Assembly: GCF_000485595.1 (NCBI RefSeq)
Contig: NW_014577095.1
Location: 708,011-772,010 of the forward strand
Direction of reading: 5' to 3'
Source: Priapulus caudatus
Taxonomy: Eukaryota; Priapulida; Priapulimorpha; Priapulimorphida; Priapulidae
DNA length: 64,000 bases
Shown: piece by piece, positions 40,301 through 48,837 of the stretch
How the letters are laid out: each line of letters starts with the position of its first letter
Position numbering within the stretch: the stretch's first letter is position 1
Position numbers and translations under genes: made by a program
The notes under the pieces: generated by a model
The model's input: only the letters and a program-made list of their open reading frames with translations
Database searches by the model: none
Told to the model about the DNA's origin: nothing

Positions 40301-43300
40301 CCCTACTCTTGTTGGGTTACATTATTGTATCTAAGCACACACCACTCACATTCCCCTCTAGCAGTGTGTATATACAGCAACATGCAGCATACAACACACA
40401 GCGCTTACCTTGCCCTATAGCAGTGTGTATAATATACTGTATATTATACAGCACACAGCATACAGCACACACCTTCCCCTATAGCACTGTGTATACATAC
40501 AGCAACATGCGGCAGCGACCTGTCACTCACCTTCACCGTGTTGTGGACGTCGGCCAGCATGAGTCGCCGCGCAGCCTCCAGTATCTCTTCACACTTCTTG
40601 TTCGCAAACAGCACGTTGACGTTGCGCGCGTACTCCAAGATGGCCGTGTCCGTGTCCGCCATGAAGCCGACCTCGACGAGGCTCGCCTGGAACGCCTCTG
40701 TCTCGGCAATGACCTCCGCGAACTGTTCAAGGTCGCGCGCCTGTGTCGGGATCGAGCGCGCGAGGCAGTCGCGGATGATCGCCTCGCACAAGTCGGTGAG
40801 CACGCACGCGCGCAGCTTCGTCATCAGCAGTGGCGCCCCCTCGCCGTCACTCGTGCGCACGTGCGTCAGATTCGCGTGCAGGAACTTGAACACGCGCAGC
40901 ACACCGTCGAAGACCGCCTTCGGGCTCGCCGGCTCCGCCGCGTCCGCCGGCTCCACCTTGAGGGAGTTGCCGTCGGCCATCTGTTTGCACTTGACGACGC
41001 AGACGCGCGAGGTGAGCGGGAGAAGAACGTGCTGCAGCAGGCGGCGGCTGAACACCTGCACGCGCGCGTCCAGGTGACGCAGGTACTCCATCGCCTGCAC
41101 GAGCGTCGCCAGCGTCGTGTGCTCCAGCGAGCTGACGGTCAGCGTCGTGCAGCAGTCTCGCCGGCCGCTCTTCTCCTCAGGAAGGCTCCACACCAGCACC
41201 TGCGCGCGGCGGAAATCCATTAGATTTCACCCGGGTTTTGCTGGAGGCTGCCCGAGCGTGTGAGCGGGATGCTGTGCTGTCGAACTACCATGATGCAATT
41301 AAAATTAGCGCCGATGCCAGGGATCAGTGATTGGTTTCACTGTCACGATTTTCTATGTAATATATTGTTTGTGATACTGGTACTACTATCGCTGCTGTTA
41401 CCACAACCACTACCACTACAAGTACTATCAGTGTCACTATGACTACCACTACAAGTACTATACGAATATCACTATCACTACCATTACCACTACAGGTAAT
41501 ACCAGTGGAACCACAAGTAATACCACTATTCATATCCACTACCACTATCATTACCGATACCACTACAAGTATCTCCACTATCACTACCACCACCACTACG
41601 ACTACAAGCACTACCACTATTACTACCATTACCATTACCATTTCAAGTGCCTCCATTACCACTATCTCTAACACTGCAATTACTACCTCTACTAATGACA
41701 ACTGATGATGTCAAAACTCGGCTTACTTGATGTTTGTGCGTAGAGGTTGAGCGATAAACGTGTGGGATACACATACCTGGTTCCACATCTCACTGGTATC
41801 ATAGATGAGGGCTTCACGCTGCAGTCTAAACTCTATCTGCAGTGCCTTCATCACCTTCACCTCTCCAACTCCCTTCACTGCCTTCTCTTGCAGTAGATGA
41901 GCAATCTGTATCGACACATATGAATATAAATCCCAAGATGTTGAATGAGAAATTTTGGGGAAAAACGTTTGAAAAATTTAACACCTTGCTAAAACGTATT
42001 AATTACCGACAAGAGCTAATTATAGAATTTATAACCTGCATAAGAACTACAATGCTTTTAAATGCCTATAGTGGCCATATCACGATGTTTGATAGCTTAG
42101 AAATCACAGAGGTTTCAATGCAAACACCCCATCCCCCACCAGGCTCCACCCGCGGCAGTGGTTGGTGGGGGATGTCACGTTAACAGTAGACCATCACAAT
42201 GCAAAATGAAAGTGTCAATGACACTGTAGCTCACCTTGGGTGTGATAGAAGAGGGAGGGGGATATATAAAGCAAGAGTATATATGAGAGAACTCCCATTA
42301 TATATAGCATATCTCCCATTATATACTCTTGATAATGATATATGCACAAGTTTTGATGCGAAAATAAATGTTTCAGATATGAAAGTGAAATCTTGATGAG
42401 AGATGGCGCTACGCCTAAATGATCGCCATTTTGGTTTTCGAATATCGCGCAAATAAAAACAATAAAATATTCCAGTCAAATTACTGTAACGAAGAATCTA
42501 AATCACAATATTACACGTATATAGGTACGATTGTTGAGTTGTTGACCAGTTAGAAGAAATAAACGTAATAGGACGTTGTCATCTCTCCCATAGGAGTAAC
42601 AACTGTTTTGGGGGCTAGCCTTACACATTCACATACCAAAATTTAACAAAATCGAATAAATTTAGATAGCCATTTTCATTTTTGCCAAAATGTGGGGGTA
42701 GCTCGAAAGTAGGTCGACTGGCGTGCTCCAAAGTAGGAAGTTAAAATCTCTGCCATAGGAGTAACAACCGTATTCAATTTGAAACATGTGGGTCAAACGG
42801 TTCTTGAGTTATCGTTGACCATAGGCAGACACTGAAATGCATAGTGAAATTGCCAAAATCTACCTAATTTGCATAATTTTGAAAAAAATATCAAAACCCG
42901 TGTGATATGTTTTGGGGCCAGTCCTTATTCATTCACATACTAGAAATGAGCAAAATCAGTTGAACCTGAATTGACTTATGACCATTTCCATGTCGTATGG
43001 ACGTTGAAACATCTCCCATAGGAGTAACAACTACGGGCATATGCAATTTGAAACATGTGGGTCAAACAGTTCTTGAGTTATCGGTGACCGTAGCCAAATG
43101 TTGACGGACGGACGGACGGACGGACGTACGACGGACGACACCCCATGGCAATAGCTCATATTGACGATGTCAAGGCGAGCTAAAAACATGGACGTCTAGT
43201 AAACACATTACTAAAAGTCCCTTTGTTATGATAGATTTCAGATGTTTCAACAGTTCAAAAGAATGCATGTGACTTGACAGATCATGTGCTTTCAAATAAC

Positions 43301-44916
43301 ACTCGACGGTCGTCTGACATCGGTCTTGCACCACTGCTGCGAGGAATTCAGTTCTATGGTTTCTACAGTCTCTGACAGAGTTCAGAATACGACTGTAGAC
43401 TCTGTCTGCTATTTTCAATTTCTTACCTGGACTGAGACGTGGCAGAACTTACCATCGTCAGCAGTTGTTAACATGCTCGAATTACCATTAACGTGACAAA
43501 CATTCGAACGCCAGCCTGCCAACACCGTCATTTCGAAAAGTAACTTTAGGCAGGTGTTACTGTGTTACACGCAAGAGATGTGAGGATGATCGCAGCTGTA
43601 CCACGTTTGACTGCTTGGCGACCTTGAGGAAGTCTCCGTGCTGCTTGGCGGCGCTGCACGACTGTAGCAGCTCGTGGATGGCGACGACGCGACTGAGCAC
43701 AGCGATTGTCGCATCGGCTTCGTGTAGCTGCTGCAGCAGATCCTGGAACTCAGCCGACGAGCTGCGAAGCTCCCTCTGTACCTGAACCAGAGAAGGAACG
43801 TCCGCGTTGTTTACTACACTGTAATATATGTGCGACAATACTTCTGACCTACTGGGTGGCAAATAGCGAGTGGACTCTTCGCAAAAACATTTCTCATACA
43901 AATATGATGGACTCCCTTAATATCATGACCAGTCTCCAGAGTCTTGATCTATCTTGGCATTGGCACATTCATGCACTATGATTACCTTGCAAGTTGTGGG
44001 ATTCGATTTTCACAACATTGCATCACGAATGGTTCACATGAATAATTAATATAATTCGATTCGACGAATAGCAGCTGTCGACATTAAAGGTAAATACTTT
44101 ACATCTACCTCATTCTGGATCTTGCTTGACAACGACTTCATATTAGTATTGACGGTGTTTACTTGAACCGCGAGGTCAAGGGTTGCATTCAGACAGGGAA
44201 GAAACTCTCCATACCGCTTATGCAGGTTGTCATATACTTCAGCTTTTACCTGGAACATTGTTGCATATTGAATGAAATAAAGTGATAGCGTAATAATAAT
44301 CTAGATATAAACTATCTTGATTTGATCATGGTTATGATTTGATTAGGATTAATATTATAATTCAAAACAATTTATGTGCGGAATTAAATGCCATCACTGT
44401 CACAATACAATGAATACATGACAAACAACAATCTATCATTTAGCTTTATTGAGCATGAGCTGATTATATACCTGGTCAATATGTTCAGACAGACTCTGTA
44501 GCTGAGAGTTAAGATCTTCTTTCTCAAGCTTTCCTGCAATACATATATTTACAAGGTGTGAGTGGCTGCAGTAATTTGAATGTTATCTATTTATATAACA
44601 ATTACATATATATGATATAATAAACATTGACAATGCTACGTCAAAATTACAGATATATACAGCATATATAAGACTTTTTATACATTGCAATTCTGTGATG
44701 CCGCCAAGTATGAGATATCTGACATCAGTACATCTATATTTTACGCCAATTTACTATTGGTATTACTAAAGCTACCCATTACAGAAATACATGAACTATC
44801 CATGAAATACTTGTGTACAATATGTTGCTGTAAACCTGTACCCATAATTAGTATATTACTATTCAAACCACACCTGCTGTTGCAAGGACCTCGGTTACGA
44901 ATGAAGGTGCTGCCAT
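25340..44916 (-). CDS. ZW10: Kinetochore / vesicle-tethering protein ZW10
   Basis: ZW10 is a subunit of the RZZ complex, which recruits dynein and Mad1-Mad2 at kinetochores, and of the NRZ tether for Golgi-to-ER vesicles. Twelve exons join in phase (transcript order): 44916-44874, 44533-44472, 44249-44109, 43781-43602, 41905-41777, 41199-40531, 28440-28325, 27854-27679, 27445-27236, 26645-26508, 26126-25993 and 25582-25340 (TAG). They encode 746 residues (human 779). Diagnostic blocks are the N-terminus MAAPSFVTEVLATAGKLEKE, the middle ANKKCEEILEAARRLM and QCAIQLFYSVRN, then IHHNNCMYVAHHLLTLGHQ, and the C-terminus DIKERWAAGKGPL plus LIRALFQNTDKRAA. The N-terminal part is helical and coiled-coil-like. 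The 669-nt sixth exon is undivided. The sixth intron (12.1 kb) holds the zinc-finger gene and a splice-donor-like minisatellite. Identity is very secure; the exon with the least conserved sequence is 28325-28440. Confidence 0.95.
26915..27196 (+). mobile_element. Telomere-core palindromic MITE, copy 1
   Basis: Inverted ends are AGGGTCTATGTCCCCCAGGG and the complement ending in GGGGGACATAGACCCT, with CGGAACGTACC blocks inside. The core has CCCTAACCCTAACCCTAACC. TTACTAAA occurs on both flanks. A second hairpin (26960-27026, AGTAGATAATAA... inverted) sits in the left arm. It is in the ZW10 intron between exons 27236-27445 and 26508-26645. Confidence 0.85.
29022..29061. repeat. 40-bp near-perfect palindrome
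   Basis: CATAGATATCATATA and its complement TATATGATATCTATG surround CCACATGTGT. It could form a 15-bp stem. Confidence 0.8.
29277..29575 (+). repeat. Polypyrimidine tract in ZW10 intron 6
   Basis: About 300 nt of C/T-rich sequence (CTTCC, CCTCC, CTTTCC) contains few G residues. On the ZW10 transcript this is a polypurine run. ORFs here are compositional. Confidence 0.75.
29591..29854 (+). mobile_element. Telomere-core palindromic MITE, copy 2
   Basis: The left end is AGGGTCTATGTCTCCCTGGG and the right end CCCAGGGAGACATAGACCCT. The core CTCCCTAATCCTAACCATATC is a shorter version of the telomere-like run. TATAGTGAT occurs just outside both ends, consistent with a 9-bp target duplication. Confidence 0.85.
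30160..31140 (+). promoter_or_regulatory. Candidate CpG-rich promoter / 5' UTR of the zinc-finger gene
   Basis: CpG and GC content rise clearly over this kilobase relative to the surrounding AT-rich intron (CGCCGCGCCTCTCGCGC, CACGTGCGTGCGCGCC). A CACGTG E-box lies near 30288 and a TATATATA stretch near 30320. The next acceptor (AG at 31434-31435) opens the first coding exon, so at least one non-coding exon must lie upstream. The role is inferred from composition and position only. Confidence 0.4.
31214..31253. repeat. 40-nt hairpin, AGTAGATAATAGG type
   Basis: CAGAAGTAGATAATAGGGAA is followed by its complement, giving CCTATTATCTACTTCTG. The same palindrome core occurs at 39267-39298 and a related one at 26960-27026. 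Confidence 0.8.
31488..36440 (+). CDS. C2H2 zinc-finger protein nested in ZW10 intron
   Basis: Exons 31488-33537, 34150-34261, 35044-35111, 35388-35602 and 36096-36440 (TGA) join in phase to about 929 residues. The first coding exon starts after an acceptor at 31434-31435. ATG 31488 is first, and ATG 31500 (ACCATGG) has the better context. Near residue 103 come CEQC...H and two further Cys/His clusters, some atypical. A Thr/Ser/Pro-rich linker of some 450 residues follows. Five C2H2 fingers then run from about residue 660: YQCDEC, FKCEIC, YRCPIC, YKCTIC and YICDMC, with HTGEKPYKC-type linkers. The tail is acidic (EQEDEDADDG, LSDDEEPQ). Splice sites fall inside or between fingers and restore each one. 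It is likely a nuclear DNA-binding regulator; orthology was not recognised. It lies wholly inside the sixth intron of ZW10 on the opposite strand. Confidence 0.88.
33626..33977. mobile_element. hAT-like MITE with 6-bp target duplication (family H1, copy 1)
   Basis: Ends CAGGGGTTGAAAATAAC and GTTAATTTCGCACCCTG are imperfect inverted repeats. The flanks carry a perfect ACACAT duplication (33620-33625 and 33978-33983). The interior has repeated GGGAGTCC phrases. It lies in the first coding intron of the zinc-finger gene. A second copy is 45056-46091. Confidence 0.85.
34475..34807. mobile_element. hAT-like MITE with CAGTGTTTCCCC ends
   Basis: CAGTGTTTCCCCTG and CAGGGGAAACACTG form perfect inverted ends. 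CTGTTC is duplicated directly on both sides (34469-34474 and 34808-34813). It is 333 bp and non-coding, in a zinc-finger gene intron. Confidence 0.88.
35874..35987. mobile_element. 114-bp palindromic MITE with 9-bp target duplication
   Basis: The arms (TAGCTCTAGTACTATAGCCC and its complement) extend to nearly the centre, where CGCTGGCA and TGCCAGCG blocks sit around a short loop. GATGCAAGT is duplicated exactly at both ends (35865-35873 and 35988-35996). Its termini match the larger element at 10913-11469. A 9-bp duplication suggests a Mutator-like origin. Confidence 0.9.
36441..37672. other. Downstream flank of the zinc-finger gene inside ZW10 intron 6
   Basis: No further coding sequence is visible. 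AATAAA at 36864-36869 is a possible polyadenylation signal. A short Tc1-like MITE (37176-37280) and scattered CCTAACCCTAATCC phrases near 37507-37535 occur. Confidence 0.45.
37176..37280. mobile_element. Short Tc1/mariner-like MITE
   Basis: ACAGTCAACCCTGT and ACAGGGTTGACTGT form perfect inverted ends over 105 bp. GTGTCCTTTATAAAGAGGTGT is typical of widespread mariner-type miniature elements. A degenerate relative lies at 3844-3978. Confidence 0.75.
37673..37960 (+). repeat. Dispersed repeat with GGCGGAGGTTATGTTTTCACC start, copy 1
   Basis: It begins with a small hairpin CCTCCGCCAGGGGCTTGGCGGAGG. A TTTGTGTG-rich stretch follows, and it ends GGCGGAGGTCTGTGCTCTCC. Copy 2 is cut by an assembly gap at 38278. 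Confidence 0.65.
38278..38287. other. Assembly gap (10 N)
   Basis: Ten undetermined bases. Sequence to the right repeats about 360 nt found left of the array (37735-38096), so the gap size and copy number are doubtful. Confidence 1.
38288..38530 (+). repeat. Dispersed repeat with GGCGGAGG ends, copy 2 (5' end lost in gap)
   Basis: It is nearly identical to 37735-37975, including TTACCATGCACGTTTCAGTT and AATTAATTAATTAATAAAAA, with only a few substitutions. It starts directly after the N run. Confidence 0.75.
39267..39298. repeat. Perfect 32-bp palindrome
   Basis: AGTAGATAATAGGGAA is followed immediately by its exact complement. It is inserted in the minisatellite and shares its core with 31214-31253. 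Confidence 0.9.
39435..40333. mobile_element. 899-bp element with 39-bp inverted ends inserted in the minisatellite
   Basis: TAGATACAATAATGTAACCC and the following AACAAGAGTAGGGTTACAA are exactly inverted at the right end. AGCACACAC flanks both ends (39426-39434 and 40334-40342), a probable 9-bp duplication. An inner inverted repeat spans about 39830-40120 (GACCTGTGACGTACGCATTC and its complement). Short ORFs have no recognised domain. Confidence 0.85.
41390..41702 (+). repeat. ACTACC/ATC trinucleotide-rich microsatellite
   Basis: Repeated ACTACCACTA, ATTACCACT and related phrases run over about 310 nt in the ZW10 intron between exons 5 and 6. Thr/Ser and Val-rich ORFs on either strand are artefacts. 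Confidence 0.85.
42205..43187 (+). repeat. Dispersed repeat family C, fullest copy
   Basis: It begins TGAAAGTGTCAATGACACTG, contains three spaced versions of CTCCCATAGGAGTAACAAC followed by GTGGGTCAAACGGTTCTTGA, has a GGAC microsatellite near 43106, and ends GATGTCAAGGCGAGCTAAAA. No ORF was recognised. It lies in the ZW10 intron between exons 4 and 5. Confidence 0.75.
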
Positions 44917-45055
44917 TTCCGGCTAGAGTATGAAGATAAGCAATGGTCTAATCACAAATAATGGTTGCATGGACGGTTCCAAAAACCTAGAGAGAATGAC
45001 GATAAATCAAGCAAAGCTCAAATAACAAGGTAATATTTAGTAATAAGACCAACAG
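44917..45055. other. Region upstream of ZW10 start codon
   Basis: This contains the ZW10 5' flank. A stretch of AT-rich sequence with no recognisable core promoter element lies between the ATG and the next transposon. Confidence 0.35.
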
Positions 45056-45158
45056 CAAGGTTAGAAATTAACTTTTAAACAACGGACTCCCTTCCCTCAA
45101 AAAGAGAGAGTTCACAGCAAAATGAGGGAGTCCACAGTCACTAAAGATATTAACAATA

Positions 45159-45858
45159 CAGTCCTCGCCAAAAGACAAAATCCTTTACTGGACATTCGGT
45201 CCAGTAAAAATTAGATTTTTACCAGACCGAATGATATGTTACTGGACCAAAAAAATATTGAAACATTAAAACACATTCACATCTCTGTTGCTTTTCCTTT
45301 GTGGACATATCTAACATATATGCTTTCCTGCTCATCACCAGCTATGTCTGTTGACCCGTCCATGATAAAGCTGAAAAAGCTAGCATCGTTTATTTTTTCA
45401 TCCATTTCGTGACGCGTACAATCAGCAATGCATTCGATAATGCCAGCTTTGTCATTAATGTAGGTTTCACCTATTTCTAGGTCTTTGGCCTTGTCCAGTT
45501 GTGTGATCCAGGTATAATCAGTGATAGTAATATAAACTTCCCATGATAGTTCACACACACGTCGCATGTCATCATTTTCTTATCTTTTATCATATAACAG
45601 CCAATCTCTTCCTATCGCTTTCCCACACCATAGATTAATTTGGTACACGCGTATATAAGATAGCCATAGGCAGGGATATTAGGGTTAGGCATAGTGTGTG
45701 GTACTGACGTACCCGTAGCCTCTGCGTAATTAGTTGATGTAATGTTTCCTGACACACGGTCTGGTAAAGCCAAATTTCTGGTAAAGCCAAATTTCTTGTC
45801 GGACCCGTGCAAAAATCACCGGTTTTGTCCGACGGTCCGACGCTTTTGGCGAGGACTG
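45159..45858 (-). mobile_element. hAT-like transposon remnant with 6-bp target duplication
   Basis: Perfect 16-bp inverted ends CAGTCCTCGCCAAAAG and CTTTTGGCGAGGACTG enclose 700 bp. ACAATA is duplicated on both sides (45153-45158 and 45859-45864). It carries a fragment of a transposase on the minus strand (45277-45567). It is nested within 45056-46091. Confidence 0.9.
45277..45567 (-). pseudogene. Fragment of hAT-type transposase (ZNF862-like)
   Basis: The 96-codon open frame contains FFSFIMDGSTDIAGDEQ followed by IYVRYV. This resembles the first catalytic Asp region of hAT transposases and of the domesticated ZNF862/ZBED-type proteins. The rest of the transposase (zinc finger, insertion domain, C-terminal dimerisation part) is missing, so the element cannot move itself. 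Element context and terminal repeats support the assignment. Confidence 0.75.
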
Positions 45859-46097
45859 ACAATAATGCATGTGCTTATTTTGAAGATTCATGCGGTTGCC
45901 CGTTTGCCAAAATGTCTTTGGACATTTGCTGAAAAAATACGGCAATTCCACGAGGCCGTGCTCTGCAACGAACTAGTTAGTATAGCCGAATTTTCAGGGA
46001 GTCACACGGACTCCTGCATATGTCAAATCAGGGAGTCCGACAGAAAATCAGGGAGTATTTGACTCCGAACTCGCATTAATTTCGCACCATGCAACAG

Positions 46098-46719
46098 TAA
46101 GGAAATACGTTATGAACATTAATATGCTTCGATGTAGTTGTACTCATATTAACCAGGTTTAATATATCAACTATGTAGTATTATTGTTAATTTCAGAAAC
46201 TGAAAACATGTATTTCTGCTGTACTTGTTTTTACATGACTGTTCCTAACAGCCTCTTAGTGTGTCACTGGAATAAAGCTAAAATACAGACTGGAGATGTT
46301 ATTCAGTGGTATGGGTTAGTAGATGGTAGCCATACTCCTCGACAGTACCATGAAAATGTCTTAGTCTGAACGGGCAAAGACTTTATCAGTGTTGTTCCGG
46401 CAACTATAGAATTTCAGAATTTTTGGAAAAAAACAATAATATAAGTGTCATGCTGGACAAAATTTACTCAGGTTCACTGATTCCAAAACTAGCCCGTATC
46501 GTGTATCCTGCAGCAATGTTTTGACAGCTTCGCACAGTAACATACACAACTCTGGTTTGACCCTATAGTTATGACTGTTAATAAGTTAAATGGTACAAAT
46601 CTTGTTAAAAGGGTTACATATATATATGTATCAAATTACTCAAAACTGTAGAAACGTTGCATATTTAACTTATCAAAATTAGAGATATATTGCAGATGTA
46701 ACCAACCTTTGGTACATAA
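46098..46719. other. Intergenic stretch, no gene seen
   Basis: AT-rich sequence between transposons. Short ORFs only (61 codons at 46184-46369) without recognised domains. Confidence 0.4.
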
Positions 46720-47036
46720 ATGAAAGTGTCAATGACACTGTAGCTCACCTTGGGTGTGATAGAAGAGAGAGGGGGATATATATATAAAGCAAGAGTATAT
46801 ATGGGAGAACTCCCATTATATAGCATATCTCCCATTATATACTTTTGATAATGATATATGCATGTTTTGATGCGAAAATAAATGTTTCAGATCTGAAAGT
46901 CTGAAATCTTGACGAGAGATGGTGCTACACCTAAATGATGGCCATTTTGGTTTTCGAATATCGCGCAAATAAAATAAAAAAATATTCCAGTCAAATTACT
47001 GTAATGAAGAATCTAAAACACAATATTACACGTATA
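46720..47036 (+). repeat. Family C, partial copy
   Basis: It matches the first 330 nt of 42205-43187 (TGAAAGTGTCAATGACACTG, CTCCCATTATATA, CGAATATCGCGCAAATAAA). It stops where the GC-rich element begins. Confidence 0.75.
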
Positions 47037-47390
47037 CAGCGGAAAAAATACACGGGAGCGGCGAGCGATTTCGCTCCCGTCAGCTTTCAAAGCGCTCTGG
47101 TAACAACAATTACGAGAGCGAAAATTTTGGAAGATACGAGAAAAAATCGCTCCCGTGCCGCCGGCAGCGTTCGAACCGGAGGCCCGAGCCCACCAAGTTT
47201 TTGCTCGGGCCACCATCTCTACGAAACTCCCGGTCCTCCTGACCGGCACTTTTTCCCCTCATATTACGATGAAATACTACGGTTAGCGCAACGGCAGTTT
47301 AAACAGACTTGTAAACGGGAGCGAATAATACGACCCGTTCCTCAACGTAGACGGGGTATCCAAAACATCTAGAGCTGCATGAACTCCCTC
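47037..47390 (-). repeat. GC-rich dispersed element, possibly tRNA-derived SINE
   Basis: GC content is high compared with the surroundings. On the minus strand, TGGCCCGAGCA resembles a Pol III A box and GGTTCGAACGC a B box about 35 nt later. CGGGAGCG phrases recur at both ends. The 145-codon ORF 46935-47372 crosses the border of two repeats and is not a gene. Confidence 0.35.
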
Positions 47391-47519
47391 AACGCATGAT
47401 TCGCCACACAAACAAAAGCTCGCGACAGTCTAAGAAATCGATTGCGGGCATCTAGACAGTAGTGCAGCCCAGTGTTTTTATGACCGCATAACAATAAGTT
47501 TTTATATCGCAAGAGCTAA

Positions 47520-47770
47520 ATGAAAGTGTCAATCATACTGTAGCTCACCACAAAAAAATGACACAAATGAGTGAGTGAGAAGAAGTCAGTTTTAATTGAG
47601 CAACCATCGACGTACCTTATAGAAACGAAGAGTATATATGGAAAACTCCCATTATTATGATTATATACTCTTGATAATTACATGTGTAATTTTTTTATGT
47701 GAAAATAAATGTTTGAGATGTGAAAGTCTGAGATGTGGGCGAGTGATGGCGTTACACCTAAATGATCGCA
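47520..47770 (+). repeat. Family C, partial diverged copy
   Basis: It starts ATGAAAGTGTCAATCATACTG and shares TGTGAAAATAAATGTTTGAGA and the CACCTAAATGATCG end with the other copies. It also carries GAAGAAGTCAGTTTTAATTG, found inverted near 6900. Confidence 0.65.
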
Positions 47771-47799
47771 TTTAACGTTTTAATATTCAGATTTAGGCA

Positions 47800-48477
47800 T
47801 AGTCGAGATTCCTCTGACCAATGCCCACACGACGATTTTGGTGGTTTGGTGTGGGTTAGGTCAGAGCAACTTGCCCATGCAAAACGTGGATTTCTCCGAT
47901 CCCGCCGGGATCGCTGTTTCATTGCTCCAAACTCACAATTGGGCTATCAATCAAGATCTGATGCACATATATCGAAAACTGGATAACTTATATGCTTGCT
48001 CGCGTGGTAAGTACACTTGTACTCTTTTACCTTAGTCGTATTTTCGATTTGAAAATTTGTTGCTAACAATTCCCGCGACATGCATCGGCCATCCATCGTG
48101 CATCCAACTGCATTGTGGGAAACAACAGAGTAGCGTATTTGGTAGCGTGGTTTCCCACAATGCAGTTGGATGCACGATGGATGGCCGATGCATGTCGGAG
48201 GGAAATTGTTAGCAACAAATTTTCAAATCGAAATACGACTAAGGTAAAAGAGACAAGTGTACTTACCAACGCGAGCAAGCATATAAGTTATCCAGTTTTC
48301 GATTATGTGCATCAGATCTTGATTGATAGCCCCAATTGTGAGTTTGGAGCAATGAAACAGCGATCCTCGTGGATCGGAGAAATTCCCCGTTTTGCATAGG
48401 CAAGTTGCTCTGACCTAACCCTCACCAAAACCACCAAAATCGTCGGTGTGGGCATTGGTCAGAGGAATCTCGGACTA
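47800..48477. repeat. 680-bp palindrome (fold-back element)
   Basis: The left arm begins TAGTCGAGATTCCTCTGACC and the right arm ends with its near complement GGTCAGAGGAATCTCGGACTA. Arms of about 310 nt match along their length, including AACTCACAATTGGG, GATCTGATGCAC, ACTGGATAACTTATATGC and CATGCATCGGCCATCCATCG. The central spacer is about 40 nt (near 48120-48160). There are only a few mismatches. Confidence 0.92.
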
Positions 48478-48535
48478 ATTTAGGCACTGCCTTAAAGTAA
48501 AAGTAAAAACGGAGCTCCCGATGTGTAACGTGTAA

Positions 48536-48634
48536 GATTGAGAGGATATAGTCCGAGCCGACGCAGACCCCAGTAATGGGGTCTGCGGCGGCGTCTATCT
48601 CAATCACGAAAGCCACCTCCAGTTTGGAGGTGGC
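48536..48634. other. Two adjacent strong stem-loops
   Basis: Hairpin 1 (48536-48605) has an outer stem GATTGAGA/TCTCAATC and an inner stem with GCAGACCCCA, loop GTAA, then TGGGGTCTGC, extended by GCCGAC/GGCGGC with one mismatch. Hairpin 2 (48612-48634) pairs GCCACCTCC with GGAGGTGGC around AGTTT. The structure is visible in the sequence; its function is unknown and the strand cannot be assigned. Confidence 0.6.
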
Positions 48635-48837
48635 ACTTATGAGTAATATATAGCGCCCGATATATACATTCCTATTGCGTGAACTTACTTTAATCTGAAC
48701 TTTAATCATTTATCTACGTGCATGCACGCTATGATGTCCTGGTAGCGGCCACAACATAAGAATATATCAAGTTGTTAACCTAATGGTAAATTAAAACATC
48801 CAAAGAAAATGTTCTGTCTTCATTCACATTTGTCACC

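Larger units (their letters stand above)
45056..46091. mobile_element. Family H1 hAT-like MITE, copy 2, split by a younger insertion
   Basis: Ends CAAGGTTAGAAATTAAC and TTAATTTCGCACCATG match 33626-33977. The target duplication CAACAG is perfect (45050-45055 and 46092-46097). A 700-bp element at 45159-45858 is inserted in it. Confidence 0.85.

Noticed and set aside
40309-41223. 304-codon + strand ORF, Arg/His/Leu rich
   Set aside because: It is the antisense of ZW10 exon 6 (40531-41199), extended into satellite sequence. The minus-strand frame matches ZW10 throughout.
47150-47210. Functional tRNA gene (GTTCGAAC B-box-like)
   Set aside because: No cloverleaf acceptor or anticodon stem could be built. 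At most it is a tRNA-derived repeat.
46935-47372. 145-codon ORF as a gene
   Set aside because: It spans the junction of a family C fragment and a GC-rich repeat and shows no domain or splice context.
48536-48634. Hammerhead ribozyme
   Set aside because: A CGAAA follows a stem, but no CTGANGA core precedes the stem on either strand.
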